Shown here: positions 1 to 8,920 of the stretch, piece by piece
How the letters are laid out: the number at the start of each line of letters is the position of its first letter
How positions within the stretch are numbered: the stretch's first letter is position 1
Assembly (NCBI RefSeq): GCF_900115105.1
Contig: NZ_FOYP01000001.1
Location: 894,097-958,096 of the forward strand
DNA: 64,000 nt
From: Yoonia tamlensis
Lineage (GTDB): Bacteria; Pseudomonadota; Alphaproteobacteria; Rhodobacterales; Rhodobacteraceae
Direction of reading: 5' to 3'
Position numbers and translations under genes: made by a program
Notes under the pieces: model-generated
Told to the model about the DNA's origin: nothing
Database searches by the model: none
Seen by the model: the letters and a program-made list of their open reading frames with translations, nothing else

Positions 1-1108
1 GGTCATCGTCTTCAATATGCGTATAGCAAAACGCGACTAGTTCTTCTGGTGTGAAAATGCGATCAAGGTCTTCATGTCCAAGCCGCCGCAAGATATCAGA
101 GCTCACATCAGCCATGTCAATTGACGTGTCCGCAGAAATCGTCTCATGGCTGTCGTGTGTTTTTCCACACCAATCGCTGATCAAAGTGGAAATCTGCAAA
201 CGCTTTTCGTCAATCACCATGCCTGCGCGGCCGCCTTCGACGCACAAGCTATCGACTTGTGTTGCGCCCATTTTTGCAAAGTGTTTTTTCATCGGCACAA
301 CAAAGGCGCCACTGGCGGTCATCGGATCGTCGCTGCCATACATGATAAGAAAGGCAGTCCCTTTTGCCAATTGCACCGCCTTGTCGCGTTTCCACGCGTT
401 ATCAATGCCACGAAACATTTCATAGAAATACCCGGTGGTTGGTGTCGGCCAAGCCAAGGGATCGGCCAGCAAAACATCCGTAATTGCACGATCCGAGGAC
501 ATGACATCAATCAAATGATCACGATCCGTAAGATGCGCCCCAAGAAAGCTATAAAGCTGATGCATGGTCAGATCGTCAGGGCTATCCTCAGGATTAAACT
601 GAGCCCTCGCACGCGAAATCCCACGCGCCAATTTCATGATCACAGGTTGATTTGGCGGCGGGGCTATCATCACGATTTTGCTGGCAAGGTCAGGCCATGT
701 TTTCAACACCTCAAGCACGAGTGGACTGCCGATGTTGGGCGCAACGATCAAACGGTCTTGCCACGGCACATCTTCAAATGCGGTCTTCATCGAGAGGATC
801 AGATCGGCCACGAGTTTCTCCCAGCCTGCCCCAATTTCCATATGTCCCAAAGGTGCGCGCGGTCCTGATGAATGCCCATGCCCGCGCAAATCCGCCGCAC
901 AGACGTTCCAGCCGTGTTTGGCCAGCCCACGCATTGTTTCTGCCAGATTAAGCGAATGTTGCGCCGTGCCGTGGATCAAAAAAGCAGTACCACGCGCAGT
1001 CCCTACCGCAGCGATTTTCCTTCGTGCCAAGGCCACACCGTCAAGTGCGAAAATCTGGTCTTCTGTTATTGGTATTTCCGCTTTTTGCGCATGACGAACG
1101 TATGGCAT
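1..1108 (-). CDS. Alpha/beta hydrolase (serine aminopeptidase S33-like), 3' end cut by the window
   Basis: The minus-strand reading frame is open from an ATG at 1108 to base 1, about 369 residues, and has no stop inside the window. The N-terminal half reads like an alpha/beta hydrolase lid-type lipase or esterase: an oxyanion HGTAQHS motif near residue 47 and a LRGHGHSSG strand-turn near residue 76 are typical of the S33/Hydrolase_4 group. At the nucleophile elbow, where GxSxG is expected, the sequence reads APNIGSP, so the serine position is Asn125. That could mean loss of hydrolase activity or use of another nucleophile. A later segment, MYGSDDPMTASG, matches the usual acid-residue loop. 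The gene is divergent from the secreted cluster that starts at 1338. Substrate unknown. The family call is fairly secure; activity is in doubt. Confidence 0.72.
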   Translation of the reverse strand, partial: MPYVRHAQKAEIPITEDQIFALDGVALARRKIAAVGTARGTAFLIHGTAQHSLNLAETMRGLAKHGWNVCAADLRGHGHSSGPRAPLGHMEIGAGWEKLVADLILSMKTAFEDVPWQDRLIVAPNIGSPLVLEVLKTWPDLASKIVMIAPPPNQPVIMKLARGISRARAQFNPEDSPDDLTMHQLYSFLGAHLTDRDHLIDVMSSDRAITDVLLADPLAWPTPTTGYFYEMFRGIDNAWKRDKAVQLAKGTAFLIMYGSDDPMTASGAFVVPMKKHFAKMGATQVDSLCVEGGRAGMVIDEKRLQISTLISDWCGKTHDSHETISADTSIDMADVSSDILRRLGHEDLDRIFTPEELVAFCYTHIEDDD

Positions 1109-1337
1109 TCTCGGTTTTTGCTCCAGTGTGGTGTGCGCAGGTAGGTGGTCAATCGCAAAGAGAATCCGTCATTGCGCCATCAATCGGAAAATGAATGTAT
1201 GAACAATCTGAACGCACTATGACGCGGTTTGCTTTGCGGTTCAATGCAACCAACTGTGGTCAGGTCACCCATTTGAGTGAGGGCAAGCTAATGGACGGGT
1301 GATAGGCTTCGAAAATTGCACCATAAGGATTGAACGG

Positions 1338-2975
1338 ATGCACGTTGCAAAATTGAAGACTATGTTATTTGCAGGCGCTTTAGCGATGATTAGTAGCAAT
1401 TTTGCACATGCCCAAGGTGATGCCCAACAAAGTGATTTAATGGTCGTTTTGGATGGGTCCGGGTCGATGTGGGGGCAGATTGACGGGCGCACCAAAATTG
1501 AGATTGCGCGTGAAACGCTGTCGCAAGTGTTAGAAGAAACTACCACCGAAATGAATATCGGCATGATCGCCTACGGCCACCGCGAACGCGGCGCGTGCGG
1601 CGATATTGAACTGCTTGTGCCTGTAACCCCTGCGGCGCAATCGGTGTCGCAAATCATCAGCGCCGCATCCAACCTGCAGCCCAAAGGTAAAACGCCCTTG
1701 TCTGATGCCGTCCGAATGGCTGCTGAAACAATGCGCTACACGGAAAATGCGGCGACCGTTGTGCTGGTTACAGATGGAATTGAAACCTGCAATGCCGATC
1801 CTTGCGCGCTGGCGTCCGAGCTTGAGGCTGCGGGCATTGATTTCACCGCGCATGTCGTGGGCTTTGGTTTGAGCGCCGATGAGGGCCAACAGGTTCAATG
1901 CTTAGCTGACATAACGGGTGGTGCCTATTTTTCGGCAGCAGATGCCGGAGGACTTCAGGATGCTTTGACTCGCGCACTCAATCACCCAGAGATCACCTTG
2001 GACGACAGTGATTTCACCCCCATCGGGCCTGTACCACGCAATGTGGAATTCTTTATCCGCGATACCGCAAATGATCCAATTTTGGGCATACGTGAATTGA
2101 CCATCGCCATCACACAAGCGGATGGAACGCCCGTTGCGCGCGATAACTACAGTCTCAATTATCCAGAGGCATCCGACCTTTCGGCAACCGCGAGCCTGCC
2201 ACCGGGCCAATATATTGCGGCGATCACCCGGGTCGGAATATATGACGCATCAGCGACCTTCCATGTGCCAGAGGGTAGGGGCACGCATTTGGTTGACTTG
2301 TCCCTGTCAGCACGGCTTGTGATCAACACATTTTTGAACCCTGCCATACCGCTTGACACAGCGAACCCACCGACGTCATCAGTGAAACCGCACGCATGGT
2401 CCTATTATGAGATCTATCCTTTCGTCGATGGATCGCTCGCAGAAACGCCATTGCATGAGGCTTACGAAAACTTAGATTTCGCCCTGCCTGCCGGCGACTA
2501 TCTGATCCGTGCCAATTTGGACCGCACGACGTCAGCGGAGAAAATCGTCTCTGTCGCGCCCGGCGGCATCACAGAGGTCGATTTTTCTTTCGATGTGACC
2601 CGTGTTTTCGTCGAAGCCATGCAGACAAACGGACAACGTGTTGAGCGTCAGACCACGTACTTCTATGACGAACCCCGCTCGGGTCGGAATTATTTTGCAA
2701 GCGGCGGCGGGATTGCCAGCAATGGGGACGTCACCCCGTTTTATCTACCGACTGGTCGTTTTGTGATGAATGTTGGTGGCGAAGGTTATGGCGTGCGGCG
2801 TAGCGAATTGATCGTCGACGTGACGGGCGACTATGCCGACATCCGCTTAGTCGTCGGTGAAGGTGCGACACTCAGCACTGATGAAATCGCATTCCTGACT
2901 TCGCCCGACCATCGCCCCTGTGCGACATTTCTACGTGTAAAATATGTCGGTTGTTTGATGAATCCTGTTCCATGA
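1338..2975 (+). CDS. Secreted von Willebrand factor A domain protein
   Basis: The 545-residue product starts with a signal peptide (MHVAKLKTML..., predicted cleavage after AHA25) followed directly by a vWA domain. The MIDAS motif DGSGS is at residues 39-43, with a GKTPLSD threonine loop and VTDGIE later, so metal-dependent ligand binding is likely. The vWA part (about residues 32-215) resembles the so-called Ca-activated chloride channel type proteins of Rhodobacterales. The remaining 330 residues look like beta-sandwich repeats with no motif I can name. A longer GTG start at 1299 exists, but the ATG at 1338 has an AAGGA ribosome site 8 nt upstream and begins the signal peptide. Its TGA overlaps the ATG of the next gene (ATGA), so the two are translationally coupled. 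It probably acts in the periplasm or on the cell surface. Biological role unknown. Confidence 0.85.
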   Translation: MHVAKLKTMLFAGALAMISSNFAHAQGDAQQSDLMVVLDGSGSMWGQIDGRTKIEIARETLSQVLEETTTEMNIGMIAYGHRERGACGDIELLVPVTPAAQSVSQIISAASNLQPKGKTPLSDAVRMAAETMRYTENAATVVLVTDGIETCNADPCALASELEAAGIDFTAHVVGFGLSADEGQQVQCLADITGGAYFSAADAGGLQDALTRALNHPEITLDDSDFTPIGPVPRNVEFFIRDTANDPILGIRELTIAITQADGTPVARDNYSLNYPEASDLSATASLPPGQYIAAITRVGIYDASATFHVPEGRGTHLVDLSLSARLVINTFLNPAIPLDTANPPTSSVKPHAWSYYEIYPFVDGSLAETPLHEAYENLDFALPAGDYLIRANLDRTTSAEKIVSVAPGGITEVDFSFDVTRVFVEAMQTNGQRVERQTTYFYDEPRSGRNYFASGGGIASNGDVTPFYLPTGRFVMNVGGEGYGVRRSELIVDVTGDYADIRLVVGEGATLSTDEIAFLTSPDHRPCATFLRVKYVGCLMNPVP

Positions 2976-4150
2976 TGTTCCGCATATGCGCCATGATCTG
3001 CCTCTTCTGCGGCAGTAGCCTCGCGGCCCAGGATGTGCGCGACGGATTAAGCAATTGGTACGCTCGGTTTGAGGCCTTGGAAGCCTTAGGTGGCTTTGAA
3101 ATAGCAGCCGACATTATCCATTATACGGGGCAATCACAGATCACGGCAGATTTGCAGATTTATGACGTAGGTGCCCCCTGCGCGGCCACGTTAGAGTACA
3201 CATTTTGTCCGGCGTTACGGCTTGCAACCAATGAATATGGGTCTGCACAGGTCCACGTTCTACAGAGCCAATACCTTTCCAATGGCCTCGGTGACGACGC
3301 CGTGGAAATTTCGTTTCGCATTGGGCAAGCGCCCGAGGTATACCGTCTGGCTCTGTCAACGGGGCCGCGCCGCGATACCGCATCGCTTTTCACTGGTGCA
3401 GACGTTGCCCCGATCTGGCAGGGTATTGCCTTTCGTGGCCCGCATGTGTGCGAAGAGATGATGTGTTCAGCGGATGTTTTTGCCCAAGCCAAACAGCCGC
3501 AGCCCGCCGGATTGCCGCACGGCTTGCATTTTATACGTGATGACGCCGGGCGGGATCTTGGGAATATCTCGTTTTGGGATAGTCCGACAGGCCCTTCGGC
3601 GACGGGCGCGTTATTTGGGCTTTTTGGCAGCCCTGTCGCGCATGAAACGCAGTTTACTTTTGATCGTCAGGCCGCCGAAGCGCTGTCGTTGAAAGTGACA
3701 ACCCGTGACGCCAATAGCATCGCGCAATGGTCGGGGCATTTGTTGATCGACACGCGCAGCCATCCGCCGCGGGGAACGCTGTTCATCGGTAACGAAATTT
3801 TTTTAGTGACATTGACCCCTGTGGGCACGTCTCCAAGTACACCCGAAGACGAATACGACACGCCCGGTTTTGGGATTTATAAATACACCTACAGATTACG
3901 CGACATCCCCGCCAACAGCAGCTTAAATCTACGCAGTGCGGCAGATCGCACATCAGCCATTGTCGGCACATTGGCGGGGAATGTGCAGGGCCTGCAAGTA
4001 ATCACCTGCCTCCCCGAGATCGACAATATCATGTTTGAAGAATTCACGGCCGCCCAGCAAGCGGCAACTTTGGCCCGTGTCTGGTGCAATATCACCACCG
4101 GAACCGTTCAAGGTTGGATGCCGGGGCGATACCTTGTGATTAACCGATAA
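2972..4150 (+). CDS. Secreted protein with C-terminal bacterial SH3 domain
   Basis: The 392-residue protein begins with a short hydrophobic signal (MMFRICAMICLFCGSSLAAQ). The ATG at 2972 lies in an ATGA overlap with the vWA gene, so I prefer it to the upstream TTG at 2951. Residues 20 to about 300 are a cysteine-containing, probably beta-rich region that I do not recognise. The last 75 residues form an SH3b domain: SLNLRSAADRTSAIVGTL, then a Trp-rich GWMPGRYLVI end, the usual pattern of cell-wall or ligand-binding SH3 modules. It sits between the vWA protein and a second SH3b protein, so the three are probably made together and may contact each other or peptidoglycan. No enzymatic motif is visible. 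Confidence 0.78.
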   Translation: MMFRICAMICLFCGSSLAAQDVRDGLSNWYARFEALEALGGFEIAADIIHYTGQSQITADLQIYDVGAPCAATLEYTFCPALRLATNEYGSAQVHVLQSQYLSNGLGDDAVEISFRIGQAPEVYRLALSTGPRRDTASLFTGADVAPIWQGIAFRGPHVCEEMMCSADVFAQAKQPQPAGLPHGLHFIRDDAGRDLGNISFWDSPTGPSATGALFGLFGSPVAHETQFTFDRQAAEALSLKVTTRDANSIAQWSGHLLIDTRSHPPRGTLFIGNEIFLVTLTPVGTSPSTPEDEYDTPGFGIYKYTYRLRDIPANSSLNLRSAADRTSAIVGTLAGNVQGLQVITCLPEIDNIMFEEFTAAQQAATLARVWCNITTGTVQGWMPGRYLVINR

Positions 4151-4162
4151 GAAGGGGCACAC

Positions 4163-4774
4163 ATGTTTCAACGCGCAAAAATATGTACGTTTTGGATTCT
4201 TTGCGCCGCGCCATGCACAGTGCAAGCCGACACCTTGACCTATTCTCACAACGGATCTGACATGGCGGTTGAGGTGGAAGGTGCGCGTGTCACAATCCGA
4301 TACCTGACACCGCGACAAGGGTTGCAGGACATTGGGGTCAATGCAGGCACCGTGCTTTTTAGCGGACAACACGGCGATGGGTATCTTGACGGTATGGCCC
4401 AGATATTCAGCGCAAATTGTGGGGCCTTAGACTACTTCGTCTTTGGGGATTTCATCCAAGGGGCTGATTTCACGCTGCGCGGGGTCGCCCCGGTTTTGGC
4501 CACCGACAGCTGCCGCGTGGTGGATAATGTAAGCGGTACAGGAAACGGGGTGCTTGTTTTCAATGTGACACCACAAACGCAGGCGGGGTGTTTGCGAGGC
4601 GTCAACACGACCCTCAACGTCCGTGTAGGCCCTAGTGTAGATTACGGCGTGATTGCCGAACTGCCAGCCGGAACCTGCAATCTGCGCATGATGGGCCGGT
4701 GTGATAGCGCATGGTGCAGCATCAAGGCCGGCGGAATCGTGGGATGGGTCGATGAAACATATCTAGCCCGATAG
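4163..4774 (+). CDS. Small secreted SH3 domain protein
   Basis: The 203-residue product follows the previous stop by 12 nt and has a good ribosome site (AGAAGGGG) before ATG 4163. Residues 1-22 are a signal peptide ending at VQA. The middle carries several cysteines (CGALD, DSCRV) suggesting disulfides. The C-terminal 65 residues form an SH3b domain with TLNVRVGPSVDYGVIAEL, a CDSAWCSIKAGG loop and a GWVDETYL end. The domain arrangement is a shortened form of the neighbour at 2972, so the pair may be ancient duplicates, although similarity outside SH3b is not obvious by eye. It is probably periplasmic or surface-exposed. Function unknown. Confidence 0.78.
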   Translation: MFQRAKICTFWILCAAPCTVQADTLTYSHNGSDMAVEVEGARVTIRYLTPRQGLQDIGVNAGTVLFSGQHGDGYLDGMAQIFSANCGALDYFVFGDFIQGADFTLRGVAPVLATDSCRVVDNVSGTGNGVLVFNVTPQTQAGCLRGVNTTLNVRVGPSVDYGVIAELPAGTCNLRMMGRCDSAWCSIKAGGIVGWVDETYLAR

Positions 4775-4825
4775 TGCGGCACAATTTTGATGGTTTTCAC
4801 TTAGACCGGTTTGGCGGAACGATTT

Positions 4826-7339
4826 ATGAACTTATTCACGACAATTTTTACATTCAGTGCCGCGATCCTTTTCGCGACACATGTGCAAGCAGACCAAGCC
4901 GCAGACGTGGCCTGCGATGCTGTGGGGCTACCGGTACAAGTGACCAGCTTTCAGACGGCAGCCCTCAATTTGCCATTTGATCAAGTGGACACACCTGTCG
5001 TCTGGCAAGCCGTGCTTTTAACTCCCCAAGATGACCGTCTGCTCTGGCTCCAAAACCCCGAACCCGCATCAGACACGAGGCTGATCATTCCCCTGATTGA
5101 ATGGGCAAGTTCAGGTGTCGATACGCATGTATTATTAATGGCCAAAGATCAAAATGAAGATGTGGTTTTTGAATGCCCACCGCATCCGTTGCGGATTTTG
5201 CCCCCCGCAATTCGACCAAACGCCTACCTTGAATTAATCATGCACAACAGGGAACTGGCTGTCCGCACGCAAAGATTGATCGACATGATCACGCCGGAGG
5301 CAGCCCCGTTGATGACCCGCCAAGAGCAAAACGCACTTCATCTCGAAGACCTTGATAATGCGGAACACTATCTGAATGCGGATGCGCAAACGCAACGTGT
5401 TCAAGATGCAATTGCGACATATGTTCTGGACCTGCCCAATACGGCAGCCGTGCAAACACTGGATATGGTCTTGGCATCGCCCCAACAAGCATCTGTTGTC
5501 GATAAAATTAGTTTCAATACATCAGATTTTTCGGCGCAAACCCTTGCATTTCAACCCGATCTTGACCGTTTCGCGTTGCATAACGCTCAAGACTTTATCG
5601 CAAGTGGTCTGCGTACATGTCCGCAGACTGAGGATGAATTGCAACAAATGGTAGCGGCACTTGATCAGGCCAACCAAGACACAGGCGGCACCATATACGC
5701 CAAAGAAAAGGCGACTTTGAAATCAGTCGAAGTCGTTTTGATTGCGTCCGGTGTCGGTTTGGTGAGCGGAAGCACCAAAGCTGCCACGACAACAGCGAAC
5801 ACGCTCAACACTTATCTGGCATTTCAAACACTGCTGGATGACGTCATACGCGGCACCTATCCATCTAAGTTTACCAACCTATTCGCAACAGCAACCCCAG
5901 ACGCGATCTATGCAGACAGTTTGCCAGAAGACCGTATCTTTCGCGTCGAAACAGTCGAATTGACAACACTAAGCGCCGGATGGTCGATGTCGAAAGCTGC
6001 CTTTGATTTCACGATGGCAACTATAGGTGGCAAATCTGTGCCGGGCGACCTTAAACAATTGCTTGTCGCTGCCCCCAGAAATCGCGCAGCCCTTGTATCA
6101 CGGGTGCAAGCAGCACATCAGAGCTTTCGCACAACAAGCCATGCGGCCACCCGCCATGCACAGCTAGATATTTATCTGTCCGGCGCAGAAGGGGTCAGAG
6201 ACGGTGAGATCCTGAACAATGCTTACAGCCACATAACCAAGTACCTTGGCGAGACCTCTGAAATCAGAACCCCGCCAGAGATATGCCGCTTGGACCTGAC
6301 CGCATCAACCTTGATCGCCGCAAATACGGTAGACCTCCCGCTTGGCAATGCCCTGCGCGCCGTCAATATCGGAATTGAGAACCGGGAATTTACAGCCGTA
6401 AACACAGGTCAAGGGGCTGTTGCGATCACTTTTGAAAACTTACCACCAGAATTCAAAATCATTCCTGAGCTGCCAACAACGACCGTCCGGATTGATATCC
6501 CGCAAATTGCTATAACGATTGACGGTCCCGGCGACATTTCACCCTATGGGACCGGAAATTACGAATTCACCATAGAGAATAGCGCCCCTATCGCGTCACC
6601 GACTGTGAAATGGGACCATCTTCCGCCAAATTTGGTAGCCGCAGGTCCGCATAACCTGGATGGGTACGCAATGACGCCCTTGGACGTCACCTGTGAGGCC
6701 CGCACCATGCTTTTGACAGCGACCTACAACGGGGCCTTTCTAGATGAGATCGACGTGGCACCGTTTGCTTCACGTCAGGTGACATTACTTGCGGATCAAG
6801 ATGAATGTGAAGACGTCGAAGACCAGCCCGATGTCGACGCTCCAACATGGGACGCCGTGCGCGGACAATGGCTAGAGACACCATTAAATGATCCTTTTGT
6901 GTGTACATTTCTTGGGTCGGCAATCGGTTCCGGACACGGACCCGGGCAGACTGTCGTTGCGCGGGGGTGTAAACGAATTGACGAAGCGACGTTTGACTTT
7001 GCCGACAGCAACACCCGTTTAATCGTCAATGCATTGGGCATGGAGTTTAGATTTCAAAAGTCTGAACAACGTTACACGGATATACGTGATCAGATCCTAT
7101 TTTACGGTGGCCGTTCAATTACAGCCTACCCGCCCATGGACCTGTTTCGGATCGAGGTCGATGTTGAAGATCTACAAAGTCAAAATCCATTTATTTATGA
7201 AAGCGAGAACTACGGCTTCAATGATTTCGCAACTTATGCGATTGTATATCGTAACACGTTGTACGCGATGGGAGGGTTTTCACAAGCTGACTCAGGCTTT
7301 GAAACCATATACCGTATTCCCAATTCTGCGACCAAATAG
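4826..7339 (+). CDS. Large secreted protein of unknown function, fourth gene of the vWA-SH3 cluster
   Basis: The 837-residue protein starts at ATG 4826 with a clear signal peptide (MNLFTTIFTFSAAILFATHV, cleavage near VQA). A TTG 15 nt upstream is a less likely start. Residues about 90-480 look alpha-helical. Residues about 490-660 look like Ig-like or CARDB-type beta domains (GDISPYGTGNYEFTIEN, then a cysteine-bearing strand). An acidic linker (DQDECEDVEDQPDVD) leads to a final 180-residue domain rich in Tyr and Phe with two Cys. I recognise no family. Codon usage is more AT-rich than in the genes after 20 kb but similar to its three upstream neighbours, which supports one shared unit. It may be a partner or substrate of the vWA protein; this is inference from position only. 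Confidence 0.75.
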   Translation: MNLFTTIFTFSAAILFATHVQADQAADVACDAVGLPVQVTSFQTAALNLPFDQVDTPVVWQAVLLTPQDDRLLWLQNPEPASDTRLIIPLIEWASSGVDTHVLLMAKDQNEDVVFECPPHPLRILPPAIRPNAYLELIMHNRELAVRTQRLIDMITPEAAPLMTRQEQNALHLEDLDNAEHYLNADAQTQRVQDAIATYVLDLPNTAAVQTLDMVLASPQQASVVDKISFNTSDFSAQTLAFQPDLDRFALHNAQDFIASGLRTCPQTEDELQQMVAALDQANQDTGGTIYAKEKATLKSVEVVLIASGVGLVSGSTKAATTTANTLNTYLAFQTLLDDVIRGTYPSKFTNLFATATPDAIYADSLPEDRIFRVETVELTTLSAGWSMSKAAFDFTMATIGGKSVPGDLKQLLVAAPRNRAALVSRVQAAHQSFRTTSHAATRHAQLDIYLSGAEGVRDGEILNNAYSHITKYLGETSEIRTPPEICRLDLTASTLIAANTVDLPLGNALRAVNIGIENREFTAVNTGQGAVAITFENLPPEFKIIPELPTTTVRIDIPQIAITIDGPGDISPYGTGNYEFTIENSAPIASPTVKWDHLPPNLVAAGPHNLDGYAMTPLDVTCEARTMLLTATYNGAFLDEIDVAPFASRQVTLLADQDECEDVEDQPDVDAPTWDAVRGQWLETPLNDPFVCTFLGSAIGSGHGPGQTVVARGCKRIDEATFDFADSNTRLIVNALGMEFRFQKSEQRYTDIRDQILFYGGRSITAYPPMDLFRIEVDVEDLQSQNPFIYESENYGFNDFATYAIVYRNTLYAMGGFSQADSGFETIYRIPNSATK

Positions 7340-7689
7340 TGTGGATCAAGACCTAGATACGACCTCGCACATACTCCACTCATCACGCATCGGAAAGCCA
7401 ATATTAAATGCATAGCCGATAACCTCTTTACTGTGCAAACATTACTGCAGCGCAGCATAGAGTAGCATTGTCAAAGTCCGCTATGGACCGGAAGCAACAG
7501 ACTTGATTTTCTGAACTCGCAAATTGATGCGTGATGGCATCTGGAAAACGGGGCTCAAAGCGGATCTTCGTTCGAAGTCGAGTGAATGACTGCTATACAT
7601 TCGGGCGGCATTTCGACGGGCGCGTAAAGTTTGCCGATTGGTGGCTGGGTTCTTGGATAAGTTGAAGGCAGGATGAGCTAACTGTCTGG
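7340..7689. other. Gap without a convincing gene after the secreted cluster
   Basis: These 350 bases hold only short overlapping reading frames with no recognisable motif, signal peptide or ribosome site. No strong terminator hairpin follows the stop at 7339. It probably marks the edge of the decayed island that continues to about 10.8 kb. Confidence 0.5.
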
Positions 7690-8623
7690 ATGGTGCAATT
7701 ATCAATGTCGTCAAGTGAAGCTAAAACTCTGATACGTAGGGCCGTTTGTCGGCATTTCGTGTTATGGGCCTACGTCCGAGAAGGAGAGTGCTTGCTTGCG
7801 TTCGGGGATGGGTTTCGTGCGATAGTTGAGAGCTTTTTGGAAACGCGCAATGAACATGTTAAACTATTCGAGCGCTATTGCGCATCGCTTGATGCAAAAG
7901 TTTTAAAGACGCTTGCTGATGTGTCCTAACCTGCAGGCCTAGAACAACACGCAAACGAGATCACTACGTTGCGAAAAGCTGCGTTCACTGCCATTGCACC
8001 CAGAAATAAATTCGTCCTGATCGCGATTGGTGCGTCTCCTGACGAGGCCGCTGATTCTAAGATGTGGAGTTTGCGCGATAGCTTTGATGGCCAGGAGTTG
8101 ATGTGGCTTTCACTGGGTCTTGAACCAACGCCCGAACTGAACGAACAGTTTCAAAATATAGGTCAGGGCGGGGAGACTTCGACGCGTTTGTTGGAAAAGA
8201 AGCCGTCAAGCGGCTCAACATCATTAATCGGTCAGAAACGCTTGGCGTATATGGTTTAGGAACAGCACGAGATACTAGAGCCCGGGAGTGGTTTAATTCA
8301 GTCGAACTTGAGGCCCCACGGGTTTTGGCGATATGCTTCAAACCACGGCAGTTCGTCTTGATGCCAGAGATCAAAGTCAAGATGTGGCCGCAAACAGTGG
8401 AAGTGTTAAGGCATCAAGTCCTGACCCACGAGGTGTTCGCTCTATAGCCAAGCTTGTTGCGGCGATGGCAACAGATGAATACGGCTGGGACCACTCAGAT
8501 AAGAGAAGCCCAATTGCAGGCAAGCTTGAGTAGGTTTGCTACAAGCTTGGCGTCTCCGTCAGTCGGGAAACGATTTTGAAGTACCTTAGGATGGGTGCAT
8601 CCTATTTCCCCGAAGATGAATAA
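7690..8623 (+). pseudogene. Decayed gene of unknown family, broken by two frame changes and nonsense codons
   Basis: Three coding-like stretches follow each other in different frames. In frame 1, after a TAA at 7927-7929, a segment reads SFDGQELMWLSLGLEPTPEL up to about 8165. In frame 3, 8172-8447 continues with DFDAFVGKEAVKRLNIINRS, GVYGLGTARDTRAREWF and VEVLRHQVLTHEVFAL. In frame 2, from about 8435, comes RSIAKLVAAMATDEYGW, an in-frame TAG at 8531-8533, then GVSVSRETILKYLRMGA and a TAA at 8621-8623. The order and the clean joins suggest one ancestral protein with a helix-turn-helix-like C-terminus. The C-terminal pattern (AAMA..EYGW..SPIA....G..VS..TI.KYL) resembles small hypothetical proteins common in alphaproteobacteria. 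Whether the stretch 7690-7926 belongs to the same gene is uncertain. No function can be given. Confidence 0.55.
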
Positions 8624-8763
8624 CTAATCGTACTACGATTAGATGAGTTTTCTTTCAGTGTTTTCAATGAGTGGAATTGTTTGGATAGGCGCGTTTTCTA
8701 TTCGCACCATACCAATATGGATCATGTCAGCTTTGCGAGCATCACAGCACATGAGGCAATACG

Positions 8764-8887
8764 ATGACACACAGACCAGAATTCCGCCGGACCGGGTTGG
8801 TCAGAATTTCGCAGATATTGGCGCCCGTTGGTCCAATTCCCGTATCTGTTCGTCGTCAGGGTTTTTGGCACCAAGTGCGGCTTAAAC
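8764..8887 (+). pseudogene. AlpA-like regulator fragment next to the insertion sequence
   Basis: The frame from ATG 8764 reads MTHRPEFRRTGLVRISQIL followed by APVGPIPVS. This matches the start of AlpA/DUF-type prophage and integrative-element regulators (pattern RLVRLxDILAPxGPIPVS). The usual next block (tryptophan-rich, then K-G-R-FP) is missing: the reading becomes unrelated and runs into the IS end at 8888. I read it as a truncated remnant of a mobile element that was later hit by the insertion sequence. The similarity is short, so confidence is moderate. Confidence 0.42.
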
Positions 8888-8902
8888 TAAGAGAGCGTTT
8901 GG
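8888..8902. repeat. Insertion sequence terminal inverted repeat, orfB side
   Basis: CTAAGAGAGCGTTTG pairs with the complement of 10294-10308 at 13 of 15 positions. It lies 18 bases beyond the orfB stop. Confidence 0.6.
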
Positions 8903-8920
8903 CTCATCTGGTTGGTTTTA

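Noticed and set aside
146-868. Plus-strand open frame of 240 codons over the first kilobase
   Set aside because: It lies antisense to the alpha/beta hydrolase, has no known motif, and the minus strand gives a clear family.
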